DNA of 64,000 nucleotides from Hydractinia symbiolongicarpus (lineage: Eukaryota > Cnidaria > Hydrozoa > Anthoathecata > Hydractiniidae), in the NCBI RefSeq assembly GCF_029227915.1, contig NC_079881.1, positions 1,736,001-1,800,000 on the forward strand. The letters run 5' to 3'. A program made the position numbers and the translations under genes. Below, one piece after another: positions 25,660 to 38,700 of this stretch (positions are counted from its first letter, which is position 1; each line of letters opens with the position of its first letter). Below the pieces are notes generated by a model. That model worked only from the letters and a program-made list of their open reading frames with translations, had not been told where the DNA came from and did no database searches.

Positions 25660-27700
25660 ACCACTAAAACGCATGAGACTTGTAGTTTTCAAAAGTGTTT
25701 TCACTTTTGATGAGACGCTGAATAAAAGAAGTTTAATCGCCGGCAAACGAAAACCCGCGATTTCCCGTAAATCCCGGGCTTGTCCCGTATAGTCAAAAGT
25801 TTACAAAGAAAGTACCCAGGGAGTAAACTCATTTCCCTAACGATTTTTTAAATTATTTTTTCACCACTAAAACGCGTGAGACTTGTAATTTTCAAAAGTG
25901 TTTTCATTTTTGATGAGACGCTGAATAAAAGAAGTTTAATCGCCGGCAAACGAAAACCCGCGATTTCCCGTAAATCCCGGGCTTGGCCCGTATAGTTGAA
26001 TGTATATGAAGAAAGTACCCAGGGAGTAAACTGATTTCCCGAACGATTTTTTAAATTATTTTTTCACCACTAAAACGCATGAGACTTGTAGTTTTCAGAA
26101 ATGTTTTCATTTTTGATGAGACGCTTAATGAAAGTGGTTTAATCGCCGGCAAACGATAACCCGCGATTTCCCGTAAATCCCGGGCTGGGCCCGTATAGTC
26201 GAATGTATACAAAGAAAGTACCCTGTGAGTAAACTCATTTCCAAAACGATTATTTAAATTATCTTTTCACCACTAAAACGCATGAGACTTGTAGTTTTCA
26301 AATGTGTTTTCACTTTTGATGAGACGCTGAATAAAAGGAGTTTAATCGCCGGCAAACGAAAACCTGCGATTTCCCGTAAATCCTGGACTCGGCCCGTATA
26401 GTCAAAAGTATACGAAGAAAGTACCCAGGGAGTAAACTCATTTCACGATAGATTTTTTAAATTATTATTTCACCACTAAAGCCCATGAGACTTGTAGTTT
26501 TCAAAAATGTTTTCATTTTTGATGAGACGCTTAATGAAAGTGGTTTAATCGCCGGCAAACGAAAACCCGCGATTTCCTGTAAATCCCGGGCTGGGCCCGT
26601 ATAGTCGAATGTATACAAAGAAAGTACCCTGTGAGTAAACTCATTTCCCGAACGATTTTTTAAATTATCTTTTCACCACTAAAACACATGAGACTTGTAG
26701 TTTTCAAAAATGTTTTCATTTTTGATGAGACGTTGAATAAAAGAAGTTTAATCGCCGGCAAACGAAAACCCGCCATTTCCCGTAAACCCCGGACTCGGCC
26801 CGTATAGTCAAATGTATACAAAAAAAGTACCTAGGGAGTAAACTCATTTCCCGAACGGTTTTTTAAATTATTTTTTTACCACTAAAACGCATGAGACTTG
26901 TAGTTTTCAGAAATGTTTTCATTTTTGATGAGACGCTGAATAAAAGAAGTTTAATCGCCGGCAAACGAAAACCCGCCTTTTCCCGTAAACCCCGGACTCG
27001 GCCCGTATAGTCAAATGTATACAAAGAAAGTACCCAGGGAGTAAACTCATTTCCCGAACGATTTTTTAAATTATTTTTTCACCACTAAATCGCATGAGAC
27101 TTGTAGTTTTCAGAAATGTTTTCATTTTTGATGAGACGCTGAATAAAAGAAGTTTAATCGCCGGCAAACGAAAACCCGCGATTTCCCGTAAATCCCAGGC
27201 TTAGCCCGTATAGTTGAATGTATATAAAGAAAGTACCCAGGGAGTAAACTGATTTCCCGAACGATTTTTTAAATTATTTTTTCACCACTAAAACGCATGA
27301 GACTTGTAGTTTTCAGAAATGTTTTCATTTTTGATGAGACGCTTAATTAAAATGGTTTAATCGCTGGCAAACGAAAACCCACGATTTCCCGTAAATCCCA
27401 GGCTTGGCCCGTATAGTGGAATGTATACAAAGAAAGTACCCTGTGAGTAAACTCATTTCCAAAACGATTTTTTAAATTATTATTTCACCACTAAAGCCCA
27501 CTTGTAGTTTTTAAAAATGCTTTCTTTTTTGATGAGACGCTGAATAAAAGAAGTTTAATCGCCGGCAAATGAAAACCCGCGATTTCCCGTAAATCCCGGA
27601 CTCGGCCCGTATAGTCAAAACTATACAAAGAAGGTACCCAGGGAGTAAACTCATTTCCCGAACGATTTTTTAAATTATTTTTTCACCACTAAAACGCAGG
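25660..27700 (+). repeat. Displaced copy of the 21.2-23.2 kb block
   Basis: The order of rare variants seen at about 21175-23210 recurs 4488 bp downstream: acgcgtgagacttgtaattt, tgtatatgaag, ccctgtgag with ttatttaaattatc, gggctgggcccg, gacgttgaat, ctaaatcgcatg, cgctggcaaacg and gcccacttg. Other blocks lie between the two copies, so this is a non-adjacent duplication or the remnant of a longer one. Confidence 0.75.
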
Positions 27701-28790
27701 AGACTTGTAGTTTTCAGAAATGTTTTCATTTTTAATGAGACGCTGAATAAAAGAAGTTTAATCGCCGGCAAACGAAAACCCGCCATTTCCCGTAAACCCC
27801 GGACTCGGCCCGTATAGTCAAATGTATACAAAAAAAGTACCTAGGGAGTAAACTCATTTCCCGAACGGTTTTTTAAATTATTTTTTTACCACTAAAACGC
27901 ATGAGACTTGTAGTTTTCAGAAATGTTTTCATTTTTGATGAGACGCTGAATAAAAGAAGTTTAATCGCCGGCAAACGAAAACCCGCCTTTTCCCGTAAAC
28001 CCCGGACTCGGCCCGTATAGTCAAATGTATACAAAGAAAGTACCCAGGGAGTAAACTCATTTCCCGAACGATTTTTTAAATTATTTTTTCACCACTAAAT
28101 CGCATGAGACTTGTAGTTTTCAGAAATGTTTTCATTTTTGATGAGACGCTGAATAAAAGAAGTTTAATCGCCGGCAAACGAAAACCCGCGATTTCCCGTA
28201 AATCCCAGGCTTGGCCCGTATAGTTGAATGTATATAAAGAAAGTACCCAGGGAGTAAACTGATTTCCCGAACGATTTTTTAAATTATTTTTTCACCACTA
28301 AAACGCATGAGACTTGTAGTTTTCAGAAATGTTTTCATTTTTGATGAGACGCCTAATGAAAATGGTTTAATCGCTGGCAAACGAAAACCCACGATTTCCC
28401 GTAAATCCCAGGCTTGGCCCGTATAGTCGAATGTATACAAAGAAAGTACCCTGTGAGTAAACTCATTTCCAAAACGATTTTTTAAATTATTATTTCACCA
28501 CTAAAGCCCACTTGTAGTTTTTAAAAATGCTTTCTTTTTTGATGAGACGCTGAATAAAAGAAGTTTAATCGCCGGCAAATGAAAACCCGCGATTTCTCGT
28601 AAATCCCGGACTCGGCCCGTATAGTCAAAACTATACAAAGAAGGTACCCAGGGAGTAAACTCATTTCCCGAACGATTTTTTAAATTATTTTTTCACCACT
28701 AAAACGCAGGAGACTTGTAGTTTTCAGAAATGTTTTCATTTTTAATGAGACGCTGAATAAAAGAAGTTTAATCGCCGGCAAACGAAAACC
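26755..28790 (+). repeat. 5-monomer higher-order repeat, 1010 bp, two copies
   Basis: Copies at about 26755-27764 and 27765-28790 share cccgccttttcccg (26972/27982), ctaaatcgcatgag, cgctggcaaacg and the gcccacttg monomer. Differences include cttaattaaaatgg against cctaatgaaaatgg and cttagcccg against cttggcccg. Confidence 0.88.
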
Positions 28791-29500
28791 CGCGATTTCC
28801 TGTAAATTCCGGACTCGGCCCGTATAGTCAAAAGTATACAAAGAAGGTACCCAGGGAGTAAACTCATTTCTCGAACGATTTTTTAAATTATATTTCCACC
28901 ACTAAAACGCATGAGACTTGTAGTTTTCAGAAATGTTTTCATTTTTGATGAGACGCTTAATGAAAGTGCTTTAATCGCCGGCAAACGAAAACCCGCGACT
29001 TCCCGTAAATCCCGGACTCGGCCCGTATAGTCAAAAGTATACAAAGAAGGCACCGTGGGAGTAAACTCATTTCCCAAACGATTTTTTAAATCATTTTTTC
29101 ACCACTAAAACGCATGAGACTTGTAGTTTTTAGAAATGTTTTCATTTTTGATGAGACGCTCAATGAAAGTGGTTTAATCGCCGGCAAATGAAAACCCGCA
29201 ATTTCCCGTAAATCCCTGACTCGGCCCGTATAGTCAAAAGTACACAAAGAAAGTACCCAGGGAGTAAACTCATTTCCCGAACGATTTTTTAAATTATTTT
29301 TTCACCACTAAAACGCATGAGACTTGTAGTTTTCAAAAATATTTTCATTTTTGAGGAGACGCTTAATGAAAGTTGTTTAATCGCCGGCAAACGAAAACCC
29401 GCGATTTCCCGTAAATCCCGGGCTTGGCCCGTATAGTCGAATGTTAACAAAGAAAGTACCCTGTGAGTAAACTCATTTCCAAAACGATTTTTTAAATTAT

Positions 29501-32500
29501 TTTTTCACTACTAAAACGTGTGAGACTTGTAGTTTTTAAAAGTGTTTTCATTTTTAATGAGACGCTGAATAAAAGAAGTTTAATCGCCGGCAAACGAAAA
29601 GCCGCGATTTCCCGTAAATCCCGGCCCGTATAGTCGAATGTATACAAAGAAAGTACCCTGTGAGTAAACTTATTTCCCAAACGATTTTTTAAATTATCTT
29701 TTCACCACTAAAACGCATGAGACTTGCAGTTTTCAAAAGTGTTTTCATTTTTGATGAGACGCTGAATAAAAGAAGTTTAATCGCCGGCAAACGAAAACCC
29801 GCGATTTCCCGTAAATCCTGGGCTTTGCCCGTATAGTCAAAAGTATACAAAGAAAGTACCCTGTGAGTAAACTCCTTTCCAAAACGATTTTTTAAATTAT
29901 TTTGTCACCACTAAAACGCATGAGACTTGTAGTTTTCAAAAATGTTTTCATTTTTGATGAGACGCTGAATAAAAGAAGTTTAATCGCCGGCAAACGAAAA
30001 CCCGCGATTTCCCGTAAATCCCAGAATCTCGGCCCGTATAGTCAAAAGTATACAAAGAAGGTACCCAGGGAGTAAACTCATTTCCCGAACGATTTTTTAA
30101 ATTATTTTTTCACCACTAAAACGCATGAGACTTGTAGTTTTCAGAAATGTTTTCATTTTTGATGAGACGCTGAATAAAAGAATTTTAATCGCCGGCAAAC
30201 GAAAACCCGCGATTTCCCGTAAATCCCGGGCTTGGCCCGTATAGTTGAATGTATATAAAGAAAGTACCTAGGGAGTAAACTGATTTCCCGAACGATTTTT
30301 TAAATTATTTTTTCACAACTAAAACGCATGAGACTTGTAGTTTTCAGAAATGTTTTCATTTTTGAGGAGACGCTTAATGAAAGTTGTTTAATCGCCGGCA
30401 AACGAAAACCCGCGATTACCCGTAAATCCCGGGCTTGGCCCGTATAGTCAAAAGTATACAAAGAAAGTACCCAGGGAGTAAACTCATTTCCCGAACGATT
30501 TTTTAAATTATTTTTTCACTACTAAAACGCGTGAGACTTGTAGTTTTTAAAAGTGTTTTCATTTTTGATGAGACGCTGAATAAAAGAAGTTTAATCGCCG
30601 GCAAACGAAAAGCCGCGATTTCCCGTAAATCCCGGCCCGTATAGTCGAATGTATACAAAGAGAGTACCCTGTGAGTAAACTTATTTCCAAAACGATTTTT
30701 TAAATTATCTTTTCACCACTAAAACGCATGAGACTTGCAGTTTTTAAAAGTGTTTTCATTTTTGATGAGACGCTGAATAAAAGAAGTTTAATCGCCGGCA
30801 AACGAAAACCCGCGATTTCCCGTAAATCCTGGGCTTTGCCCGTATAGTCAAAAGTATACAAAGAAAGTACCCTGTGAGTAAACTCCTTTCCAAAACGATT
30901 TTTTAAATTATTTTGTCACCACTAAAACGCATGAGACTTGTAGTTTTCAAAAATGTTTTCATTTTTGATGAGACGCTGAATAAAAGAAGTTTAATCGCCG
31001 GCAAACGAAAACCCGCGATTTCCCGTAAATCCCAGAATCTCGGCCCGTATAGTCAAAAGTATACAAAGAAGGTACCCAGGGAGTAAACTGATTTCCCGAA
31101 CGATTTTTTCAATTATTTTTTCACAACTAAAACGCATGAGACTTGTAGTTTTCAGAAATGTTTTCATTTTTGAGGAGACGCTTAATGAAAGTTGTTTAAT
31201 CGCCGGCAAACGAAAACCCGCGATTACCCGTAAATCCCGGGCTTGGCCCGTATAGTCGAATGTTTACAAAGAAAGTACCCTGTGAGTAAACTCAATTCCA
31301 AAACGATTTTTTAAATTATCTTTTCACCACTAAAGCGCATGAGACTTGTAGTTTTCAAAAGTGTTTTCACTTTTGATGAGACGCTGAATAAAAGAAGTTT
31401 AATCGCCGGCAAACGAAAACCCGCGATTTCCCGTAAATCCCGGGCTTGGCCCGTATAGTCAAAAGTATACAAAGAAAGTACCCAGGGAGTAAACTCATTT
31501 CCCGAACGATTTTTTAAATTATTTTTTCACTACTAAAACGCGTGAGACTTGTAGTTTTTAAAAGTGTTTTCATTTTTGATGAGACGCTGAATAAAAGAAG
31601 TTTAATCGCCGGCAAACGAAAAGCCGCGATTTCCCGTAAATCCCGGCCCGTATAGTCGAATGTATACAAAGAAAGTACCCTGTGAGTAAACTTATTTCCA
31701 AAACGATTTTTTAAATTATCTTTTCACCACTAAAACGCATGAGACTTGCAGTTTTCAAAAGTGTTTTCATTTTTGATGAGACTCTGAATAAAAGAAGTTT
31801 AATCGCCGGCAAACGAAAACCCGCGATTTCCCGTAAATCCTGGGCTTTGCCCGTATAGTCAAAAGTATACAAAGAAAGTACCCTGTGAGTAAACTTATTT
31901 CCAAAACGATTTTTTAAATTATCTTTTCACCACTAAAACGCATGAGACTTGCAGTTTTCAAAAGTGTTTTCATTTTTGATGAGACGCTGAATAAAAGAAG
32001 TTTAATCGCCGGCAAACGAAAACCCGCGATTTCCCGTAAATCCTGGGCTTTGCCCGTATAGTCAAAAGTATACAAAGAAAGTACCCTGTGAGTAAACTCC
32101 TTTCCAAAACGATTTTTTAAATTATTTTGTCACCACTAAAACGCATGAGACTTGTAGTTTTCAAAAATGTTTTCATTTTTGATGAGACGCTGAATAAAAG
32201 AAGTTTAATCGCCGGCAAACGAAAACCCGCGATTTCCCGTAAATCCCAGAATCTCGGCCCGTATAGTCAAAAGTATACAAAGAAGGTACCCAGGGAGTAA
32301 ACTCATTTCCCGAACGATTTTTTAAATTATTTTTTCACCACTAAAACGCATGAGACTTGTAGTTTTCAGAAATGTTTTCATTTTTGATGAGACGCTGAAT
32401 AAAAGAAGTTTAATCGCCGGCAAACGAAAACCCGCGATTTCCCGTAAATCCCGGGCTTGGCCCGTATAGTTGAATGTATATAAAGAAAGTACCCAGGGAG

Positions 32501-32540
32501 TAAACTGATTTCCCGAACGATTTTTTAAATTATTTTTTCA
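29501..32540 (+). repeat. 5-monomer repeat family, 1011 bp, about three variant copies
   Basis: The marker tttttcactactaaaacg occurs at 29501, 30512 and 31523, each 1011 bp apart (1015, minus 6 for cccggcccg, plus 2 for ccagaatctc). Composition varies: the second copy lacks the tgaatgtatat monomer, and the third holds an extra tcctgggctttgcccg monomer (31840 and 32043), a single-monomer duplication. Confidence 0.8.
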
Positions 32541-32881
32541 CAACTAAAACGCATGAGACTTGTAGTTTTCAGAAATGTTTTCATTTTTGATGAGACGCTT
32601 AATGAAAATGGTTTAATCGCTGGCAAACGAAAACCCACGATTTCCCGTAAATCCCGGGCTTGGCCCGTATAGTCGAATGTATACAAAGAAAGTACCCTGT
32701 GAGTAAACTCATTTCCAAAACGATTTTTTAAATTATTATTTCACCACTAAAGCCCACTTGTAGTTTTTAAAAATGCTTTCTTTTTTGATGAGACGCTGAA
32801 TAAAAGAAGTTTAATCGCCGGCAAATGAAAACCCGCGATTTCCCGTAAATCCCGGACTCGGCCCGTATAGTCAAAACTATA

Positions 32882-34106
32882 CAAAGAAGGTACCCAGGGA
32901 GTAAACTCATTTCCCGAACGATTTTTTAAATCATTTTTTCACCACTAAAACGCATGAGACTTGTAGTTTTTAGAAATGTTTTCATTTTTGATGAGACGCT
33001 TAATGAAAGTGGTTTAATCGCCGGCAAATGAAAACCCGCAATTTCCCGTAAATCCCTGACTCGGCCCGTATAGTCAAAAGTATACAAAGAAAGTACCCAG
33101 GGAGTAAACTCATTTCCCGAACGATTTTTTAAATTATTTTTTCACCACTAAAACGCATGAGACTTGTTGTTTTCAGAAATGTTTTCATTTTTGATGAGAC
33201 GCTGAATAAAAGAAGTTTCATCGCCGGCAAACGAAAACCCGCGATTTCCCGTAAATCCCGGGCTTGGCCCGTATAGTTGAATGTATATAAAGAAAGTACC
33301 CAGGGAGTAAACTGATTTTCCGAACGATTTTTTAAATTATTTTTTCACAACTAAAACGCATGAGACTTGTAGTTTTCAGAAATGTTTTCATTTTTGAGGA
33401 GACGCTTAATGAAAGTTGTTTAATCGCCGGCAAACGAAAACCCGCGATTACCCGTAAATCCCGGGCTTGGCCCGTATAGTCGAATGTTTACAAAGAAGGT
33501 ACCCAGGGAGTAAACTCATTTCCCGAACGATTTTTTAAATCATTTTTTCACCACTAAAACGCATGAGACTTGTAGTTTTTAGAAATGTTTTCATTTTTGA
33601 TGAGACGCTTAATGAAAGTGGTTTAATCGCCGGCAAATGAAAACCCGCAATTTCCCGTAAATCCCTGACTCGGCCCGTATAGTCAAAAGTATACAAAGAA
33701 AGTACCCAGGGAGTAAACTCATTTCCCGAACGATTTTTTAAATTATTTTTTCACCACTAAAACGCATGAGACTTGTTGTTTTCAGAAATGTTTTCATTTT
33801 TGATGAGACGCTGAATAAAAGAAGTTTAATCGCCGGCAAACGAAAACCCGCGATTTCCCGTAAATCCCGGGCTTGGCCCGTATAGTTGAATGTATATAAA
33901 GAAAGTACCCAGGGAGTAAACTGATTTCCCGAACGATTTTTTAAATTATTTTTTCACAACTAAAACGCATGAGACTTGTAGTTTTCAGAAATGTTTTCAT
34001 TTTTGAGGAGACGCTTAATGAAAGTTGTTTAATCGCCGGCAAACGAAAACCCGCGATTACCCGTAAATCCCGGGCTTGGCCCGTATAGTCGAATGTTTAC
34101 AAAGAA
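32882..34106 (+). repeat. 3-monomer higher-order repeat, 609 bp
   Basis: Copies at 32882-33490 and 33491-34106 share the unusual acttgttgtt (33162/33771), the tgaatgtatat monomer and gattacccgtaaatcc. The junction monomer near 33490 is chimeric: cgaatgtttac is followed by aaagaaggtaccc instead of the aaagaaagtaccctg normally linked to it. Confidence 0.88.
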
Positions 34107-35700
34107 AGTACCCTGTGAGTAAACTCATTTCCAAAACGATTTTTTAAATTATCTTTTCACCACTAAAACGCATGAGACTTGTAGTTTTCAAAAGTGTTTT
34201 CACTTTTGATGAGACGCTGAATAAAAGAAGTTTAATCGCCGGCAAACGAAAACCCGCGATTTACCGTAAATCCCGGGCTTGGCCCGTATAGTCAAAAGTA
34301 TACAAAGAAAGTACCCAGGGAGTAAACTCAATTCCCGAACGATTTTTTAAATTATTTTTTCACTACTAAAACGCGTGAGACTTGTAGTTTTTAAAAGTGT
34401 TTTCATTTTTGATGAGACGCTGAATAAAAGAAGTTTAATCGCCGGCAAACGAAAAGCCGCGATTTCCCGTAAATCCCGCCCCGTATAGTCGAATGTATAC
34501 AAAGAAAGTACCCTGTGAGTAAACTTAATTCCAAAACGATTTTTTAAATTATCTTTTCACCACTAAAACGCATGAGACTTGCAGTTTTCAAAAATGTTTT
34601 CATTTTTGATGAGACGCTGAATAAAAGAAGTTTAATCGCCGGCAAACGAAAACCCGCGATTTCCCGTAAATCCTGGGCTTTGCCCGTATAGTCAAAAGTA
34701 TACAAAGAAAGTACCCTGTGAGTAAACTCCTTTCCAAAACGATTTTTTAAATTATTTTGTCACCACTAAAACGCATGAGACTTGTAGTTTTCAAAAATGT
34801 TTTCATTTTTGATGAGACGCTGAATAAAAGAAGTTTAATCGCCGGCAAACGAAAACCCGCGATTTCCCGTAAATCCCAGAATCTCGGCCCGTATAGTCAA
34901 AAGTATACAAAGAAGGTACCCAGAGAGTAAACTCATTTCCCGAACGATTTTTTAAATTATTTTTTCACCACTAAAACGCATGAGACTTGCAGTTTTCAGA
35001 AATGTTTTCATTTTTGATGAGACGCTGAATAAAAGAAGTTTAATCGCCGGCAAACGAAAACCCGCGATTTCCCGTAAATCCCGGGCGTGGCCCGTATAGT
35101 TGAATGTATATAAAGAAAGTACCCAGGAAGTAAACTGATTTCCCGAACGATTTTTTAAATTATTTTTTCACAACTAAAACGCATGAGACTTGTAGTTTTC
35201 AGAAATGTTTTCATTTTTGATGAGACGCTTAATGAAAATGGTTTAATCGCTGGCAAACGAAAACCCACGATTTCCCGTAAATCCCGGGCTTGGCCCGTAT
35301 AGTCGAATGTATACAAAGAAAGTACCCTGTGAGTAAACTCATTTCAAAAACGATTTTTTAAATTATTATTTCACCACTAAAGCCCACTTGTAGTTTTTAA
35401 AAATGCTTTCTTTTTTGATGAGACGCTGAAAAAAAGAAGTTTAATCGCCGGCAAATGAAAACCCGCGATTTCCCGTAAATTTCGGACTCGGCCCGTATAG
35501 TCAAAACTATACAAAGAAGGTACCCAGGGAGTAAACTCATTTCACGAACGATTTTTTAAATTATTTTTTCACCACTAAAACGCAGGAGACTTGTAGTTTT
35601 CAGAAATGTTTTCATTTTTGATGAGACGCTGAATAAAAGAAGTTTAATCGCCGGCAAACGAAAACCCGCGATTTCCTGTAAATTCCGGACTCGGCCCGTA
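33491..35700 (+). repeat. 2.2-kb block, first copy of a displaced duplication
   Basis: This segment recurs at 46031-48240 at a constant offset of 12540 bp. Shared rare variants include acttgttgtt (33771/46311), aattcccgaacg (34330/46870), the cagagagtaaac variant (34921/47461) and atttcaaaaacg (35341/47881). The constant offset means no net indel between the copies over about 2.2 kb. Confidence 0.88.
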
Positions 35701-38700
35701 TAGTTGAATGTATATGAAGAAAGTACCCAGGGAGTAAACTGATTTCCCGAACGATTTTTTAAATTATTTTTCCACCACTAAAACGCATGAGACTTGTAGT
35801 TTTCGGAAATGTTTTCATTTTTGATGAGACGCTTAATGAAAGTGGTTTAATCGCCGGCAAATGAAAACCCGCAATTTCCCGTAAATCCCTGACTCGGCCC
35901 GTATAGTCAAAAGTGTACAAAGAAAGTACCCAGGGAGTAAACGCATTTTCAAAAGGATTATTTAAATTATTTTTTCACCACTAAAACGCATGAGACTTGT
36001 AGTTTTCAAATGTGTTTTCACATTTGATGAGACGCTCAATAAAAGGAGTTTAATCGCCGGCAAACGAAAACTTGCGATTTCCCGTAAATCCTGGACTCGG
36101 CCCGTATAGTCAAAAGTATACGAAGAAAGTACCCAGGGAGTAAACTCATTTCACGAACGATTTTTTAAATTATTATTTCACCACTAAAGCCCACTTGTAG
36201 TTTTTAAAAATGCTTTCTTTTTTGATGAGACGCTGAATAAAAGAAGTTTAATCGCCGGCAAATGAAAACCCGCGATTTCCCGTAAATCCCGGACTCGGCC
36301 CGTATAGTCAAAACTATACAAAGAAGGTACCCAGGGAGTAAACTCATTTCCCGAACGATTTTTTAAATCATTTTTTCACCACTAAAACGCATGAGACTTG
36401 TAGTTTTTAGAAATGTTTTCATTTTTGATGAGACGCTTAATGAAAGTGGTTTAATCGCCGGCAAATGAAAACCCGCAATTTCCCGTAAATCCCTGACTCG
36501 GCCCGTATAGTCAAAAGTATACAAAGAAAGTACCTAGGGAGTAAACTCATTTCCCGAACGATTTTTTAAATTATTTTTTCACCACTAAAACGCATGAGAC
36601 TTGTAGTTTTCAAAAATATTTTCATTTTTGAGGAGACGCTTAATGAAAGTTGTTTAATTGCCGGCAAACGAAAACCCGCGATTTCCCGTAAATCCCGGGC
36701 TTGGCCCGTATAGTCGAATGTTTACAAAGAAAGTACCCTGTGAGTAAACTCATTTCCAAAACGATTTTTTAAATTATTTTTTCACTACTAAAACGCATGA
36801 GACTTGTAGTTTTCAAAAGTGTTTTCATTTTTGATGAGACGCTGAATAAAAGAAGTTTAATCGCCGGCAAACGAAAAGCCGCGATTTCCCGTAAATCCCG
36901 GCCCGTATAGTCGAATATATACAAAGAGAGTACCCTGTGAGTAAACTTATTTCCAAAACGATTTTTTAAATTATCTTTTCACCACTAAAACGCATGAGAC
37001 TTGCAGTTTTTAAAAGTGTTTTCATTTTTGATGAGACGCTGAATAAAAGAAGTTTAATCGCCGGCAAACGAAAACCCGCGATTTCCCGTAAATCCTGGGC
37101 TTTGCCCGTATAGTCAAAAGTATACAAAGAAAGTACCCTGTGAGTAAACTCCTTTCCAAAACGATTTTTTAAATTATTTTGTCACCACTAAAACGCATGA
37201 GACTTGTAGTTTTCAAAAATGTTTTCATTTTTGATGAGACGCTGAATAAAAGAAGTTTAATCGCCGGCAAACGAAAACCCGCGATTTCCCGTAAATCCCA
37301 GAATCTCGGCCCGTATAGTCAAAAGTATACAAAGAAGGTACCCAGGGAGTAAACTCATTTCCCGAACGATTTTTTAAATTATTTTTTCACAACTAAAACG
37401 CATGAGACTTGTAGTTTTCAGAAATGTTTTCATTTTTGAGGAGACGCTTAATGAAAGTTGTTTAATCGCCGGCAAACGAAAACCCGCGATTACCCGTAAA
37501 TCCCGGGCTTGGCCCGTATAGTCGAATGTTTACAAAGAAAGTACCCTGTGAGTAAACTCAATTCCAAAACGATTTTTTAAATTATCTTTTCACCACTAAA
37601 ACGCATGAGACTTGTAGTTTTCAAAAGTGTTTTCACTTTTGATGAGACGCTGAATAAAAGAAGTTTAATCGCCGGCAAACGAAAACCCGCGATTTCCCGT
37701 AAATCCCGGGCTTGGCCCGTATAGTCAAAAGTATACAAAGAAAGTACCCAGGGAGTAAACTCATTTCCCGAACGATTTTTTAAATTATTTTTTCACTACT
37801 AAAACGCGTGAGACTTGTAGTTTTTAAAAGTGTTTTCATTTTTGATGAGACGCTGAATAAAAGAAGTTTAATCGCCGGCAAACGAAAAGCCGCGATTTCC
37901 CGTAAATCCCGGCCCGTATAGTCGAATGTATACAAAGAAAGTACCCTGTGAGTAAACTTATTTCCAAAACGATTTTTTAAATTATCTTTTCACCACTAAA
38001 ACGCATGAGACTTGCAGTTTTCAAAAGTGTTTTCATTTTTGATGAGACGCTGAATAAAAGAAGTTTAATCGCCGGCAAACGAAAACCCGCGATTTCCCGT
38101 AAATCCTGGGCTTTGCCCGTATAGTCAAAAGTATACAAAGAAAGTACCCTGTGAGTAAACTTATTTCCAAAACGATTTTTTAAATTATCTTTTCACCACT
38201 AAAACGCATGAGACTTGCAGTTTTCAAAAGTGTTTTCATTTTTGATGAGACGCTGAATAAAAGAAGTTTAATCGCCGGCAAACGAAAACCCGCGATTTCC
38301 CGTAAATCCTGGGCTTTGCCCGTATAGTCAAAAGTATACAAAGAAAGTACCCTGTGAGTAAACTCCTTTCCAAAACGATTTTTTAAATTATTTTGTCACC
38401 ACTAAAACGCATGAGACTTGTAGTTTTCAAAAATGTTTTCATTTTTGATGAGACGCTGAATAAAAGAAGTTTAATCGCCGGCAAACGAAAACCCGCGATT
38501 TCCCGTAAATCCCAGAATCTCGGCCCGTATAGTCAAAAGTATACAAAGAAGGTACCCAGGGAGTAAACTCATTTCCCGAACGATTTTTTAAATTATTTTT
38601 TCACCACTAAAACGCATGAGACTTGTAGTTTTCAGAAATGTTTTCATTTTTGATGAGACGCTGAATAAAAGAAGTTTAATCGCCGGCAAACGAAAACCCG

